This document shows positions 17,662-26,450 of a DNA stretch of 33,840 nt, piece by piece (positions within the stretch are counted from its first letter, which is position 1; every line of letters starts with the position of its first letter). The position numbers and the translations under genes were made by a program. The stretch is taken from assembly GCA_001586965.3 (NCBI GenBank), contig LUCW03001750.1, positions 1-33,840 on the forward strand, written 5' to 3'. Below the pieces are notes generated by a model that saw nothing but the letters and a program-made list of their open reading frames with translations, was not told where the DNA came from and did not search any database. The DNA comes from Sphaeroforma sirkka (taxonomy: Eukaryota; Opisthokonta; Ichthyosporea; Ichthyophonida).

Positions 17662-17976
17662 TGTAGAGTATGGAGAGTAGCTGAAAGGTAAGTGCCAATA
17701 AATACAATAGACCTCTTCTCAAGTACGGTTATCTCAGCTAGGAAAAGTTCCTAGTCCATGAGAATTGAACTGAGTATTTATGGTTTCAAATTCACTAGAC
17801 TCAGGTGTCTACCCGAGTTTTTCTCTCTCACGCGGAGTCCCGGTATAGCTTACTGGTTCTACCGCTATTATTTCTGATGACTCTAATATTAGGAATATCT
17901 GAATCCTAATTCCAAAACTCAATATTCCGTGATCCTGAGGTTTTAGGATTTGGTAATCTGGTCCCTAGATGCTACA
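17662..17976 (+). repeat. TGTAG/CTACA repeat copy D1, putative solo LTR
   Basis: 315 bp beginning TGTAGAGTATGGAGAGTAGC and ending GGTCCCTAGATGCTACA, so the ends form a five-base inverted repeat TGTAG/CTACA with the TG...CA of LTRs. Shared internal blocks with D2-D4 include acaatagacctcttctcaag, aggaaaagttcctagtc, cacgcggagtcccg and ggttctaccg. No internal protein-coding region is attached. Orientation is given as TG to CA on the plus strand and could be reversed. Confidence 0.72.
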
Positions 17977-18252
17977 AACCTTTTGTGTACCTTCCAGTAA
18001 TATCTGGCGCAATCCACTATATATCGACACCAGAGCTATAGCCAAATGCAATCAACAATAATCAGATGTCCAAACATTGGGGAAATACTTTTCGATGAGC
18101 GTTGGGGCGGCAAGGTATTAAATTTAAATCTTGACTCTCCTGAATCTGTTTTGTTTAGTAGGCTATGTGAAATCGGATACCCTTTTCCTCTGCTGTATGC
18201 TGAAGCGATAAGTTTGGACCGGTGAGGAAAATGATATAATAACAATAGCCAA

Positions 18253-18554
18253 TGTATGCGAGTAGCTGGAAAGATGCATGTAAAAGAAACAATAGGCCTC
18301 TTCTGAAGTACGTTTATCTCAGATAGGAAAAGTCCATGGTCTGAGAGAAGCGAACTGAATATTTATTTGTGATTTGTATTTTTCAATTCATTATACTCAG
18401 GTGTATACTTGAGTGTTTCTATCACACGCGGGATTCCGATCTAGTTTACTGGTTCTACCGATTTAGATCCGAGCCCAAAACTCAGTATTTGATGATTCTG
18501 TGGTTTTTGTTTTTGGATTGGCTTTCTGATAATCTGGTCCCTAGATGGTAAACA
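18253..18554 (+). repeat. TGTAG/CTACA repeat copy D2
   Basis: About 302 bp, starting TGTATGCGAGTAGCTGGAAAG and ending GGTCCCTAGATGGTAAACA. It shares with D1 and D3 the blocks agtacgtttatctcag, cacacgcgggattccgat, ctggttctaccgattt and gatgattctgtggttt. The ends are more degraded than in D1. Confidence 0.72.
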
Positions 18555-18631
18555 TTGCGCTCTCCTGAAAGTGGATACAATGTCCCTCTGCTGTATGATG
18601 TATCAGAATAACAAAAGCCACTTTATGTGTG

Positions 18632-18940
18632 TGTATATTGTAGAGAGTAATTGGAAAGGTACGAGCAAAGGAAACAATAGACCTCTTCTCAAGTACGTTT
18701 ATATTATATAGAAAAAGTTCTTAGTCTGGGAGAAGCAAACTGGTTCTTTATTTGTGATATGTATTTTCTGTTTATTCATTTTACTTAGGGTTCTACTTGA
18801 GAGTTTCTATTCACACGCGGGGTCCCGATTTAACTCACTGGTTCTACCGATTTGGATCCAAGCCTAAATGTCAGTATTTGATGATTCTGTGGTTTAACTT
18901 TTGTATTGGCTTTTTGATAATATGGCCCCTAGATGCTACA
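18632..18940 (+). repeat. TGTAG/CTACA repeat copy D3
   Basis: About 309 bp, ending TGGCCCCTAGATGCTACA, only 80 bp downstream of D2. It is closest to D2 internally (ctggttctaccgatttggat, cagtatttgatgattctgtg). Confidence 0.72.
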
Positions 18941-19063
18941 CGTGTATATTGAAATAATTAGTCGCATGTGAAAGAAAAGTAAGATGCTATCTGTTGAGCT
19001 GAATGTTGGTCATCTACTTTTTCTTCACCGCATGAATACATATACACGCTGGTGTGTGAAGTG

Positions 19064-19570
19064 TTCCATCTCACAAAGAAATCAAAAATATGACGAATCT
19101 AGCCCGTCACGGTATGCTCACTCACAACTTCTGTCTTGTCACTGGGTTTGAAGCGATATATGCGCTTCTCCAGCTATCACGATACATGCCTACTTAGTCT
19201 GGTGCACGAGTGATATGTAAAACTGCTGCTAATAGTCGTTGGGTCATAAAAGAACATTCAGATCTGCTGTATGCTTCCCTCGGGACCTGATAACGATTTG
19301 TTAATTCCACCGGGTTCCATATCACAAAAAAGTCGAAAATACGACAAATCTAGCCCACTATGTTATGCCTACTCATTCGACATCGATTCTCGATACATTA
19401 AAGAGGTTATACAGTGTTATTGAGATTGAAGCCGATTGTTAGCTTCTCCAGCTATCACGATGTATTTATATTTAGTACGGTACACCAGTGATATGCAAAA
19501 CTGATGCTATTCGTCGTTGGTCATAAAAGGACAATATGAGCTGCTGAATGCTCTCATCGGGATCCTGTAC
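19064..19570. repeat. Two-copy direct repeat, about 226 and 255 bp
   Basis: Unit 1 (19064-19290) and unit 2 (19315-19570) share ttccat(c/a)tcacaaa, acgacaaatctagccc or acgaatctagccc, gcttctccagctatcacgat, a(c/t)cagtgatatg(c/t)aaaactg and cgtcgttggtcataaaag. Unit 2 has an extra block of about 45 bp (cattcgacatcgattctcg onward). No coding content and no similarity to the D repeats is seen. Confidence 0.82.
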
Positions 19571-19903
19571 CTACTTGAGGGATTTATTTTCAAATTTTAA
19601 ACCTTCAAGGGTCCATCACAGACCCAGACCAAAGAAGTTGCGAAATTCAATAGGCATTTTGAAGGTTACTAGCTGCTGGCGATTCAAAATCAGTTACGTA
19701 TAATTCTTAACAATATTCTTAAGATGGATAAGTAATAAAAGTAAAACCCAAAGTGTCTTAGTACCACACAGAAGTCACATATTTATTACACTGACTCATC
19801 GCGACTAACACCAGGACAAGTTGAAATATTTTGCATATGAACAAGTATCAAAATACCAAAATTAGAATCACATACTTTATTAGACACCATGTAGGTCTTT
19901 GAG

Positions 19904-19920
19904 AGACCGCTTGACGGTCT
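19904..19920. other. Small perfect hairpin
   Basis: agaccg-cttga-cggtct is a six-base stem with a five-base loop, directly preceded by ggtctttgagagacc, which offers an alternative stem with the same agacc. No gene lies next to it and its role is unknown. Confidence 0.5.
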
Positions 19921-19954
19921 TTGTATGAAAATTCAGGGCAGCTATTTGTTTTCA

Positions 19955-20230
19955 TGCGAGTATTAGAGTAACTGAAAGTACATCTCTACTTTGATGTCAT
20001 AGTCTAAGGGAAGCGCATTGAGTCTTTATTTGTGATTTCTGTTTTCTAATTCACTAAGCTCGGGTTTCCATTTCCGCCGGTGTTCTCGGCATATTGTTGA
20101 TGACTCGAATACCAGGAATAGATATCTGGGCCTGTGCCGGAAACTAGGCATTTAGGATCCAAGAATCCTTGGGGTTGTGTTCTATTGATGTCACTTTACG
20201 GATTGCCATTTCTAGTACCCAGATCTTACA
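19955..20230 (+). repeat. TGTAG/CTACA repeat copy D4 (divergent)
   Basis: About 276 bp. It shares tattagagtaactgaaagta, gggaagcgcattgagtcttt, atttgtgatttctgttttct and an end of the form tagtacccagatcttaca with D1-D3, but it lacks several internal blocks. The divergence suggests it is the oldest copy. Confidence 0.6.
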
Positions 20231-20827
20231 TCCATTGAAAGCGCCAACCACACCCTCCAGGGTATTCAAAAACCAAAACTTAAACTTTGTGAGTCCCCGA
20301 TCGCGAAGAGACCAAATATATGTGGAATAGTGAGAGCTTGGAACCGGGATAATAATTTTAATTTTAATTTGAGATAAATTATCATGTGTTTACATGTGCA
20401 TCAGGCTGCATATTTCGTCGGATATGTTCTGGGAATAAAATGCCCCATACAACTGACCCATATAAAGGGTCCCGCCTAATCCTGCAGGGATCTCACTGAA
20501 TGTCAGTGTCATTCGCTCCCATGGGTATCGCTGTCATTTATGATCACTCATCCCTGACGGGGTTCATTTAAAAGAAATTACAAGAGTAAAGGCCACCCAC
20601 ATCATAAACATTTAAGCTAACCTATGGTGTAATTTTGCCAGGTTAGCTATATACCCAGTAGAATAGAACAGCTGTGACTCCCTGAGTTTTCATAGCTTTT
20701 TGGTCTGAACCGTTTCTAGAAATAGGCAACCCTCGCCTACGGCTATTTTATCGGCGGCAGGGTGTCCATTGCTTTCTCTACACTAAAGGCAATATTATTT
20801 TTTTTGACAATAACTTGTATCTGTCGA
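20231..20827. other. Non-coding, no recognisable feature
   Basis: No long frame, repeat or motif was found here, apart from the sequence acaataacttgtatct near 20810, which recurs near 21960 just before another ctaccctta block. Confidence 0.5.
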
Positions 20828-21321
20828 CATCTACCCTTATATACACAACTATTGTTCTCATATATTAAAGTATCTTAAAGTGTTTTCAGTTTTGAGTGAA
20901 TGGTTGTGATTTATTTGATTCGAGTCCCTGCTTTTATATGCTTTGGACTCGTAATTCTTGAGCCATTAAAAAACACCTCTTAAGCTGAAAAAGGTTCTCA
21001 CTTATTCTACGATCCAATCTAAAGGCAGCGTCACTACGTCTTCAACGCTTGTGGCTTCCATTGTAATCTTTGGCCGTGTGCTCTTAGATTGTACTTCTCC
21101 GATAGTTAGGGATGCCCTTATGCCCATCAGAGATGTTCTATATTGATGATTCCATACTCCCGGCATTTCGGTTCCGAGATAATTCCATCTAAAATATTTA
21201 TGTGTCCCTCTCTGAGGTTAGATTCTCTCCGTGGTTGATGCTGGGATAAACCTTGTTGAGTCTCCGCTGTTTGGCCGTAGTTTTATGCTTGGTAAACAAT
21301 CCTGGTTTACTGCGATCAATA
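20828..21321 (+). repeat. Left arm of a roughly 490-bp inverted repeat
   Basis: From catctaccctta through ctattgttctcatatattaaag, attcgagtccctgctttta, ggcagcgtcac, gggatgcccttatgcccatc and gttttatgcttggtaaacaa to tactgcgatcaata. Its reverse complement is found at 23829-24328 with only scattered differences and small indels. Length and spacing (about 2.5 kb) fit two LTRs of oppositely oriented elements, or the long terminal inverted repeats of a DNA element. I favour LTRs because the right arm lies just 3' of a gypsy-like pol end. Confidence 0.88.
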
Positions 21322-21650
21322 ACAACTACATCAGAGACTACAGGAGTAGACATATTTCTAAATTATAATAATAACGTTTTACGTCGTCAGCCCGAGAGCA
21401 ATTTGAATCTTGCCCTCAAATTAATATATGTAAAGGTGGGTCAGCCCGAGAGAACATAAAAGTACTTTGAGAATTCTTCTCAGATTATTCTATTTATAGG
21501 ACACAGACCACCGGCTAGCCGAGAGCCGAGGTTCGACACTGAGTTGTACGTAACAGAGAATATGATATATTAATTTCTAGAAAATATATCCGAGTGCTAA
21601 AGTGTTCTGTATAAGGTTTCTCATACTGATCATATAAGTTTTACCCTGGC

Positions 21651-21732
21651 TGGCCCAAGTGGTTGAACACTAGTACAAACACCATCAGTGTATAACTGAG
21701 GGTGAGATCATTGATAAATTCATTCGAACACA
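21651..21732 (+). other. tRNA-like pol III A-box with weak B-box
   Basis: tggcccaagtgg (21651-21662) fits the A-box consensus exactly. About 60 bases on, cattcgaacac (21721-21731) is a weak B-box. The spacing would fit a tRNA-Leu/Ser-like body with a long variable arm, but I could not draw convincing arms. It may be a tRNA-derived SINE fragment or chance. Confidence 0.25.
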
Positions 21733-21778
21733 CTATTCTGTAGATATTTGCACTTTATTTCAAGTCTACTACATTGCA

Positions 21779-22160
21779 CTCTAACACTACCCTTATACAC
21801 ACAACTTCCTTAATTGAATATATAGTCCGTCACTGTAATTTATGCTTTGGCTAATCATATTTCTAGTGTTAACTACTCTCGAAGAGAGACGCATATCATT
21901 ATATTATCATACAGGCATCTCAATCTTATTTTCAACCCAATTCCGCACTCTGTCCTAAAACAATAACTTATCTACTGTTAATAACTCACCTCTGTTGACA
22001 GCTACCCTTATATAAACAACTTCTTAAGTAAAGGGGTAAGTTATTTATGTATTGGCTAATCATTTCGCTAGTGTTGAAGTTTATACTCTCGAGGAGAGAA
22101 ACATATCGTTATGTTGTCTCACAAATATTCTTTATCTTTCTTTTCGAGGGAGATAACTCG
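21779..22160. repeat. Two-copy, 215-bp-period direct repeat with conserved hairpin
   Basis: Both copies contain ctacccttata(c/t)a-acaactt, a middle (t)tggctaatcat-tt-ctagtgtt, the palindrome ctctcgaagagag (21876-21888) or ctctcgaggagag (22086-22098), and a following atatc(a/g)tta(t/c). The ctacccttata start is shared with the left arm of the inverted repeat at 20830, which suggests related LTR-like units. No coding frame is present. Confidence 0.7.
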
Positions 22161-22374
22161 AACCTACCTGTGTTTCATATTTTAAACATATCCTAATTAC
22201 TCCCCAGAGAGACCCTATTGTTATGACCGCATAAGTGACTCGATCGTCATATTACATATACTCACTAGAATGAATGCTCGATTACGATGCACGACGATCT
22301 TTCAACCTGTTTAGAGAGAATTCACTGACAGAGGTAATCGTATCTCACACGGATAACATTGATTACCCCATTCA

Positions 22375-23530
22375 TCAACCTTTGTCTATTCCATGAATAT
22401 AAGAGATGATATCCTTTTGGAGTAAATATGTGTATGTATCTCTATTCGGGTCTATCAATGGACCTTTGGTGTCTACTCGTATCTTATCGCCAGGCAATGC
22501 GGCTGCTATCGATTGTAGCTGTTGAAAGTCCTTTCGATAATTTTGTTCTTGAGACATGGTACACACCCTTCAATGTATTGGTTTACATGTTCTTTCTGAC
22601 ATAACCATGCGTGGCCATCTAATCATAGCTTGTTTATGTTTCTTCAACTATATACCCTACTATGTGGTACTGTATTATTAGAATAGCTCTTGTTTCATTA
22701 TATATGACCTTGTCTAGATCTACCGACTCGTCCGCGGTTTGTACCGCCGAGATATCTATGGATGGATATTCTAGTTTCTGATCAAAGTAGATTGACTTTG
22801 TGCCTATCTTGACTACTAGTGTGATCCCCCAGGACATCTTGCCGTACGCTGCCGTGCCTGCTTACTATAACATGTTTTTGTGTTTTCTGCTATCATCGGG
22901 TCTCGTTCTACTAGTGACAAGAATTTGGGGAATTACGTTGCATTTGGGTAGTAGGGTACACATATTGTAAGACATGAATTCCTCTATACCCTTAACAGGA
23001 ACCTCTGATATTATCTCCCAGGAAGGATTCGCCCATGCGTTCATCGTATTTGCCCACTTCTGTTCTTTGGTGTAGGGATTGGCTGTGTGTGCATTATGTG
23101 CTGTCGCGAATAACTATGTGATGGTGAATTTCCCAAACATGCGTTCTTCTTCGTTATAGAATCGTGGATGTGGTTTCCAGTCAATAGCAGAAACCAGTAT
23201 GAGCATGTTTGTTCCAAGTTTCAAGAATAGTGCATTCTTGACAATTGTATGTGCTCTTGAGAGCTTCCGTCAACACAATTGCTGTTTGACGTTGAAGGTA
23301 TCTTCATACAATCATGATAGCATGTCGGCCATTCGGTTGTCTTTGCCAGGCACATTGCAAATTGTGAAGTGGTGGTAAAATGTTTTTGCTATCCACTTTG
23401 CCAGCATGGCATGCAGCATTTGCTAATGGTTCATCTGACATAGCGCTTTGGGATCAGATCACAGCTACATATCGCCTTCTTTGATGTACTCCGAAAGGTC
23501 ACTAGCGCTAGAATCTCTTTCGTATTCGCC
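22375..23530 (-). pseudogene. Gypsy-like family C, copy C2: RNase H end, methyltransferase-like block, integrase start
   Basis: Highly decayed pol. Reading right to left: the RNase H end SDPKALCQMNH, then HFTICNVPGKDNRMADMLS; RFYNEEERMFGKFTIT, a stop, LFATAHN; WANTMNAWANPSWEIISEV (NPSW at 23018-23029), MCTLLPKCNVIPQ; the linker ITLVVKIGTKSIYFDQKLEY; then CTMSQEQNYRKDFQQLQSIA, PGDKIRVDTKGPLI and YLLQKDIISYIHGIDK, the beginning of the integrase core. Several stops and frame changes occur. It is distinct in sequence from A and B but has the same domain order. It breaks off at 22375 in the integrase. Confidence 0.75.
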
Positions 23531-23683
23531 CCATACATTTGTTGTGTAGGGCTTAAACCTTTCGAGAAATGGAGACTATCTCGTCTGACCCCGTCTATGA
23601 TTTGGAATAGACAGTTTCCTTAAGCATGTGTCATTCATGATATGGAATCAATAATGAATACGGAATAGGAAACTACCTATTCC

Positions 23684-23736
23684 GATGATTCTGTAGTTTT
23701 GGGTTTTGAATTGACGTTTTGATAATCTGGTCCCCA
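23684..23736 (+). repeat. 3' fragment of the TGTAG/CTACA repeat (D5)
   Basis: gatgattctgtagttttggg, then ttttgataatctggtcccc, matches the last 60 bp of copies D2 and D3. The rest of the repeat is missing. Confidence 0.65.
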
Positions 23737-23828
23737 ATTTTTGTACTTCTTAGGCAGCATAGGAGTAGAGAGTAAAATACTACAGTACTAGACTATCTTT
23801 AGGTTGGTGATTTTGTACAAGGAGAAAC

Positions 23829-24328
23829 TATTGATCACAGTAAACCAAGATTGTTTACCAAGCATAAAACTACGATCAAACACCGGAGGCTCAACAAAGG
23901 CTTATCCCAGCATCAACCAAGAAGAGAATCTAAACTCAGAGAGGGACACAGATATATTACAGATGGAAATTAATCTCGGAGCCGAAGTGCCGGGCGTACG
24001 GAAATATCATTATAGAAATATCTGATGGGCATAAGGGCATCCCTAATTATCGGAGGAGTACAATCTAAACGTTAAAGACCAAAGATTACAATGGAAGCCA
24101 CGACCAGTTGAAAACGTGGTGACGCTGCCTTTGGATTGGATCATAGATTAAGTGAGAACCTTTTTCACCTGAGGAGGTGGTTTTTAATGGCTCAAGGATT
24201 ACGAGTCCAATTCATATAAAAGCAGGGACTCGAATCAAATAAATCACAACTATTCACTTAAAACTTAAAACACTTTAAAAGATACTTTAATATCTGAGAA
24301 CAATAGAAACTTGTTCCTTAGGGGTAGA
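23829..24328 (-). repeat. Right arm of the roughly 490-bp inverted repeat
   Basis: Reverse complement of 20828-21321. It contains tattgatcacagtaaacc, gcataaaactacgatc, tatcccagcatcaacc, gatgggcataagggcatccc, aaagcagggactcgaatc and tgagaacaatag. It lies between the integrase tail of C1 (from 24420) and the RNase H of C2 (to 23530), in the position of a 3' LTR for C1 read on the minus strand. Confidence 0.88.
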
Positions 24329-24419
24329 TGAAAAACCTACCATTATTACCTATTCTTACATATTACCTAATTAATTATACTATTTTGGGAGATCGGAGTC
24401 AGTCTTAACATGTACCATC

Positions 24420-25855
24420 GATTGGTATCAACCGGACATAGGAAAACGCATCTCGACGGTGGCTCTACAACCGAGTCGTTGGTCCTCATCCACCTGGCGT
24501 GTGGGCGGTACATGCTTCAATGTGAGAAAGTAGGATTGTTCCTTAGTATCAGTAAAACTTGGTTAGGTTCCCCATCTCGTGCACTTTCTGTTGCTCGCTG
24601 ATCGTTCATCAATGCTCTTAGCTGAGTGCGCTGTCGGTTTAGTGTAAGACTATCAGCATATGCCTTCTTCTGATTCATGCATCCAGAACGGCCTGTGGTC
24701 AAGTATCGAGGAGCACTGAGTCTCCTCAGCTGGTTGTACTTGGCTATTGGGAGTAAATCCTTCCCAAACATCGACCTTCTTGACGAAGATCACTGACCGA
24801 GTTAGGAAAGTTGCCGACAAAGTACCCGGTGCCCTCCTTGCTTATTATTTTGGATGGCCCACCATACAGTTGTATCATTTTGTTCATTTCACCTTGATAA
24901 CGCAATGTCCCCTTCCTGGAAGCGTACATACTTTTTTTTTGGGGGGGATATTCAGCCATATGCTGTGCGTATTTTGTTTTCTTGATACTGCGTAACATTA
25001 GTGTCTAGTTGTGGTATAGTTGACTCTTTTAGATTCTGCAGTCGCTGTTCCCATGTTGCTGTCATAATAGCTGGTGCGTTCATTGATGTGTTGTAGTCCG
25101 CGAGTTGGTCTTGTCTGCGTCCAAGGTACACATTAAACCTAGTTGAGTTATGTCTTCTCGATGAACGCAGATTGCGACCCATTTTTACGAATGGAAGTCG
25201 AGAACACCGGTTACCTGGAAAATATTTATCAATTTCCTTAACAATGGCATGAGGTCCCTATGTGATCGCCCGTTTGCGCCTAAGACTTTGGGTTGGTACG
25301 AGTGAGAGACTTGGTGTTGTGTCGACGCTTGTACAAATAGATTCGAGAGTGTTATATCAATAACATATCCAGTGCTTTGATCTGTTGGCATGGTTTGTGG
25401 GAACCCATGTTCACACATTATTGGTACCAGCGTTCTTGCTACAGTGGCGTATGACTTATGATGAGTGTACATTTTACCACACAAACATATACGCGTTATC
25501 CCTGTTTGAGTCTAGTAGTGGGCCTATGGTGTTCACTTGGTTTTGTCACCATGAAACGCGGCTGTAATTGATTCTAAGGGATGGAAACCCTTTGCATAAA
25601 TTTTGTTCTTGAGATATCGTACACATCCCTTGATTTGTTTGTATACCTGTTGTTTTAGGGTTTAAGGTTAAGTTGGATTTGTGGCTAATCGTGTCCATCT
25701 GTTTGCAATTTATCTACCGTTTTCTCTGAAATGTAGTACCCCGGATTGTGGTATTGCTCGATGGCGTGGACGAACGCCTCGCATTTCACTCATTTGATAC
25801 ATCCCCAGTATGTACTGTTAATGATGCTGGGACGTGTATGGGTGGATGTTCATCG
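24420..25855 (-). pseudogene. Gypsy-like family C, copy C1: integrase and pol end
   Basis: Reading right to left: a segment resembling the C2 linker (EHPPIHVPASL), then CTISQEQN near 25620, a decayed core beginning, TVARTLVPIMCEHGFPQ followed by TDQSTGYVID (the second catalytic Asp block), SHSYQPKVLGANGRSHRDL, where Gly replaces the catalytic Glu, NVYLGRRQDQLADY, and GEMNKMIQLYGGPSKIISKE (GPY/F-like module). It ends with a Lys/Arg/Gln-rich tail (RRLSAPRYLTTGRSG) to about 24420. I see no chromodomain. Frame breaks separate at least four parts. The 5' half of pol is absent because a copia-like LTR abuts at 25856. Confidence 0.78.
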
Positions 25856-26033
25856 TAGTAAACACATCAAAATACGATAATAAAACCTACTGAGTCTCCC
25901 TGAGGCTCAGTGCGGTGTATTTATTCTTATATTTGATTGTCTACGTGGTCTACAAATAATTCACCTCGTGTGAATTATTTGTAAACTAATTCTAACTCCA
26001 CACTGATAGTGGTTTAAGGGGACTTTTACTACA
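25856..26033 (-). repeat. Small Ty1/copia-like LTR (178 bp)
   Basis: On the minus strand it runs from TGTAGTAAAAGTCCCC (26033) to TGTTTACTACG (25856). The terminal inverted repeat is TGTAGTAAA/TTTACTACg, with the last base mutated from the expected A. Directly upstream on the minus strand is GCTTGAGCTTGAGGGGAG, the polypurine tract typical of Ty1/copia elements. An AATAAA lies inside near 25925, which could serve as a polyadenylation signal. There is no target-site duplication to check in this window because only one end is visible. Confidence 0.7.
25951..25983. other. Perfect 14-bp-stem hairpin inside the copia-like LTR
   Basis: tacaaataattcac, loop ctcgt, gtgaattatttgta. No mismatch in 14 base pairs. 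In an LTR transcript it would form a stable stem and might act in 3' end formation or in strand transfer; this role is a guess. Confidence 0.85.
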
Positions 26034-26051
26034 CTCCCCTCAAGCTCAAGC
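26034..26051 (-). promoter_or_regulatory. Copia-type polypurine tract
   Basis: On the minus strand GCTTGAGCTTGAGGGGAG ends exactly at the TG of the LTR. Ty1/copia elements characteristically have a CTTGAGGGGGAG-type tract here, priming plus-strand DNA synthesis. Confidence 0.68.
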
Positions 26052-26138
26052 GTCACCAGTGATTGAAGAGCTTAAAAAATAAATGACCTCTTAAACTATT
26101 GAAAATTAAACATATAAAACTAGTAGTGTAAATTAAAC

Positions 26139-26164
26139 AATATATATATATATATATATATATA
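26139..26164. repeat. (TA)n tract at left edge of element B
   Basis: Thirteen TA dinucleotides. A similar longer tract lies at 33034-33077 at the other edge of B. Confidence 0.95.
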
Positions 26165-26238
26165 AACTAGTGAAATCCTTCTGCTGAGTAAGTTCGTGCC
26201 TTGGAAACTGGTCCTTTCAACCATCCCGGCTGTGCTAG

Positions 26239-26339
26239 TATATTTTCACCCCCCCAAAAGCTAGGGTATCCGCTGGTATGTTTTCACCCTCCCATAAGCT
26301 AGGGTATCCGCTGGAGTTATACTCGCCTATAAGCTCGAG
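26239..26339 (-). repeat. 38-bp tandem repeat in the B 3' untranslated region
   Basis: Two full 38-bp units (26239-26276 and 26277-26314) and a partial third. On the minus strand each unit includes CCAGCGGATACCCTAGCTT and then a purine tract, ATGGGAGGG or TTTGGGGGGG, followed by TGAAAA. The purine run followed by TG is what a polypurine tract and LTR start look like, so the 3' plus-strand primer site may be duplicated here. Confidence 0.75.
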
Positions 26340-26450
26340 TTGTGGAATCGTCGTTCGCCTCTACACCGTGGTGAAATCTCACGAGGAGAGACAAACTCCG
26401 ATCCGGAAGTAGATGATAGACATCTAGTTTTCGTCAACGTAACGTTGGAA

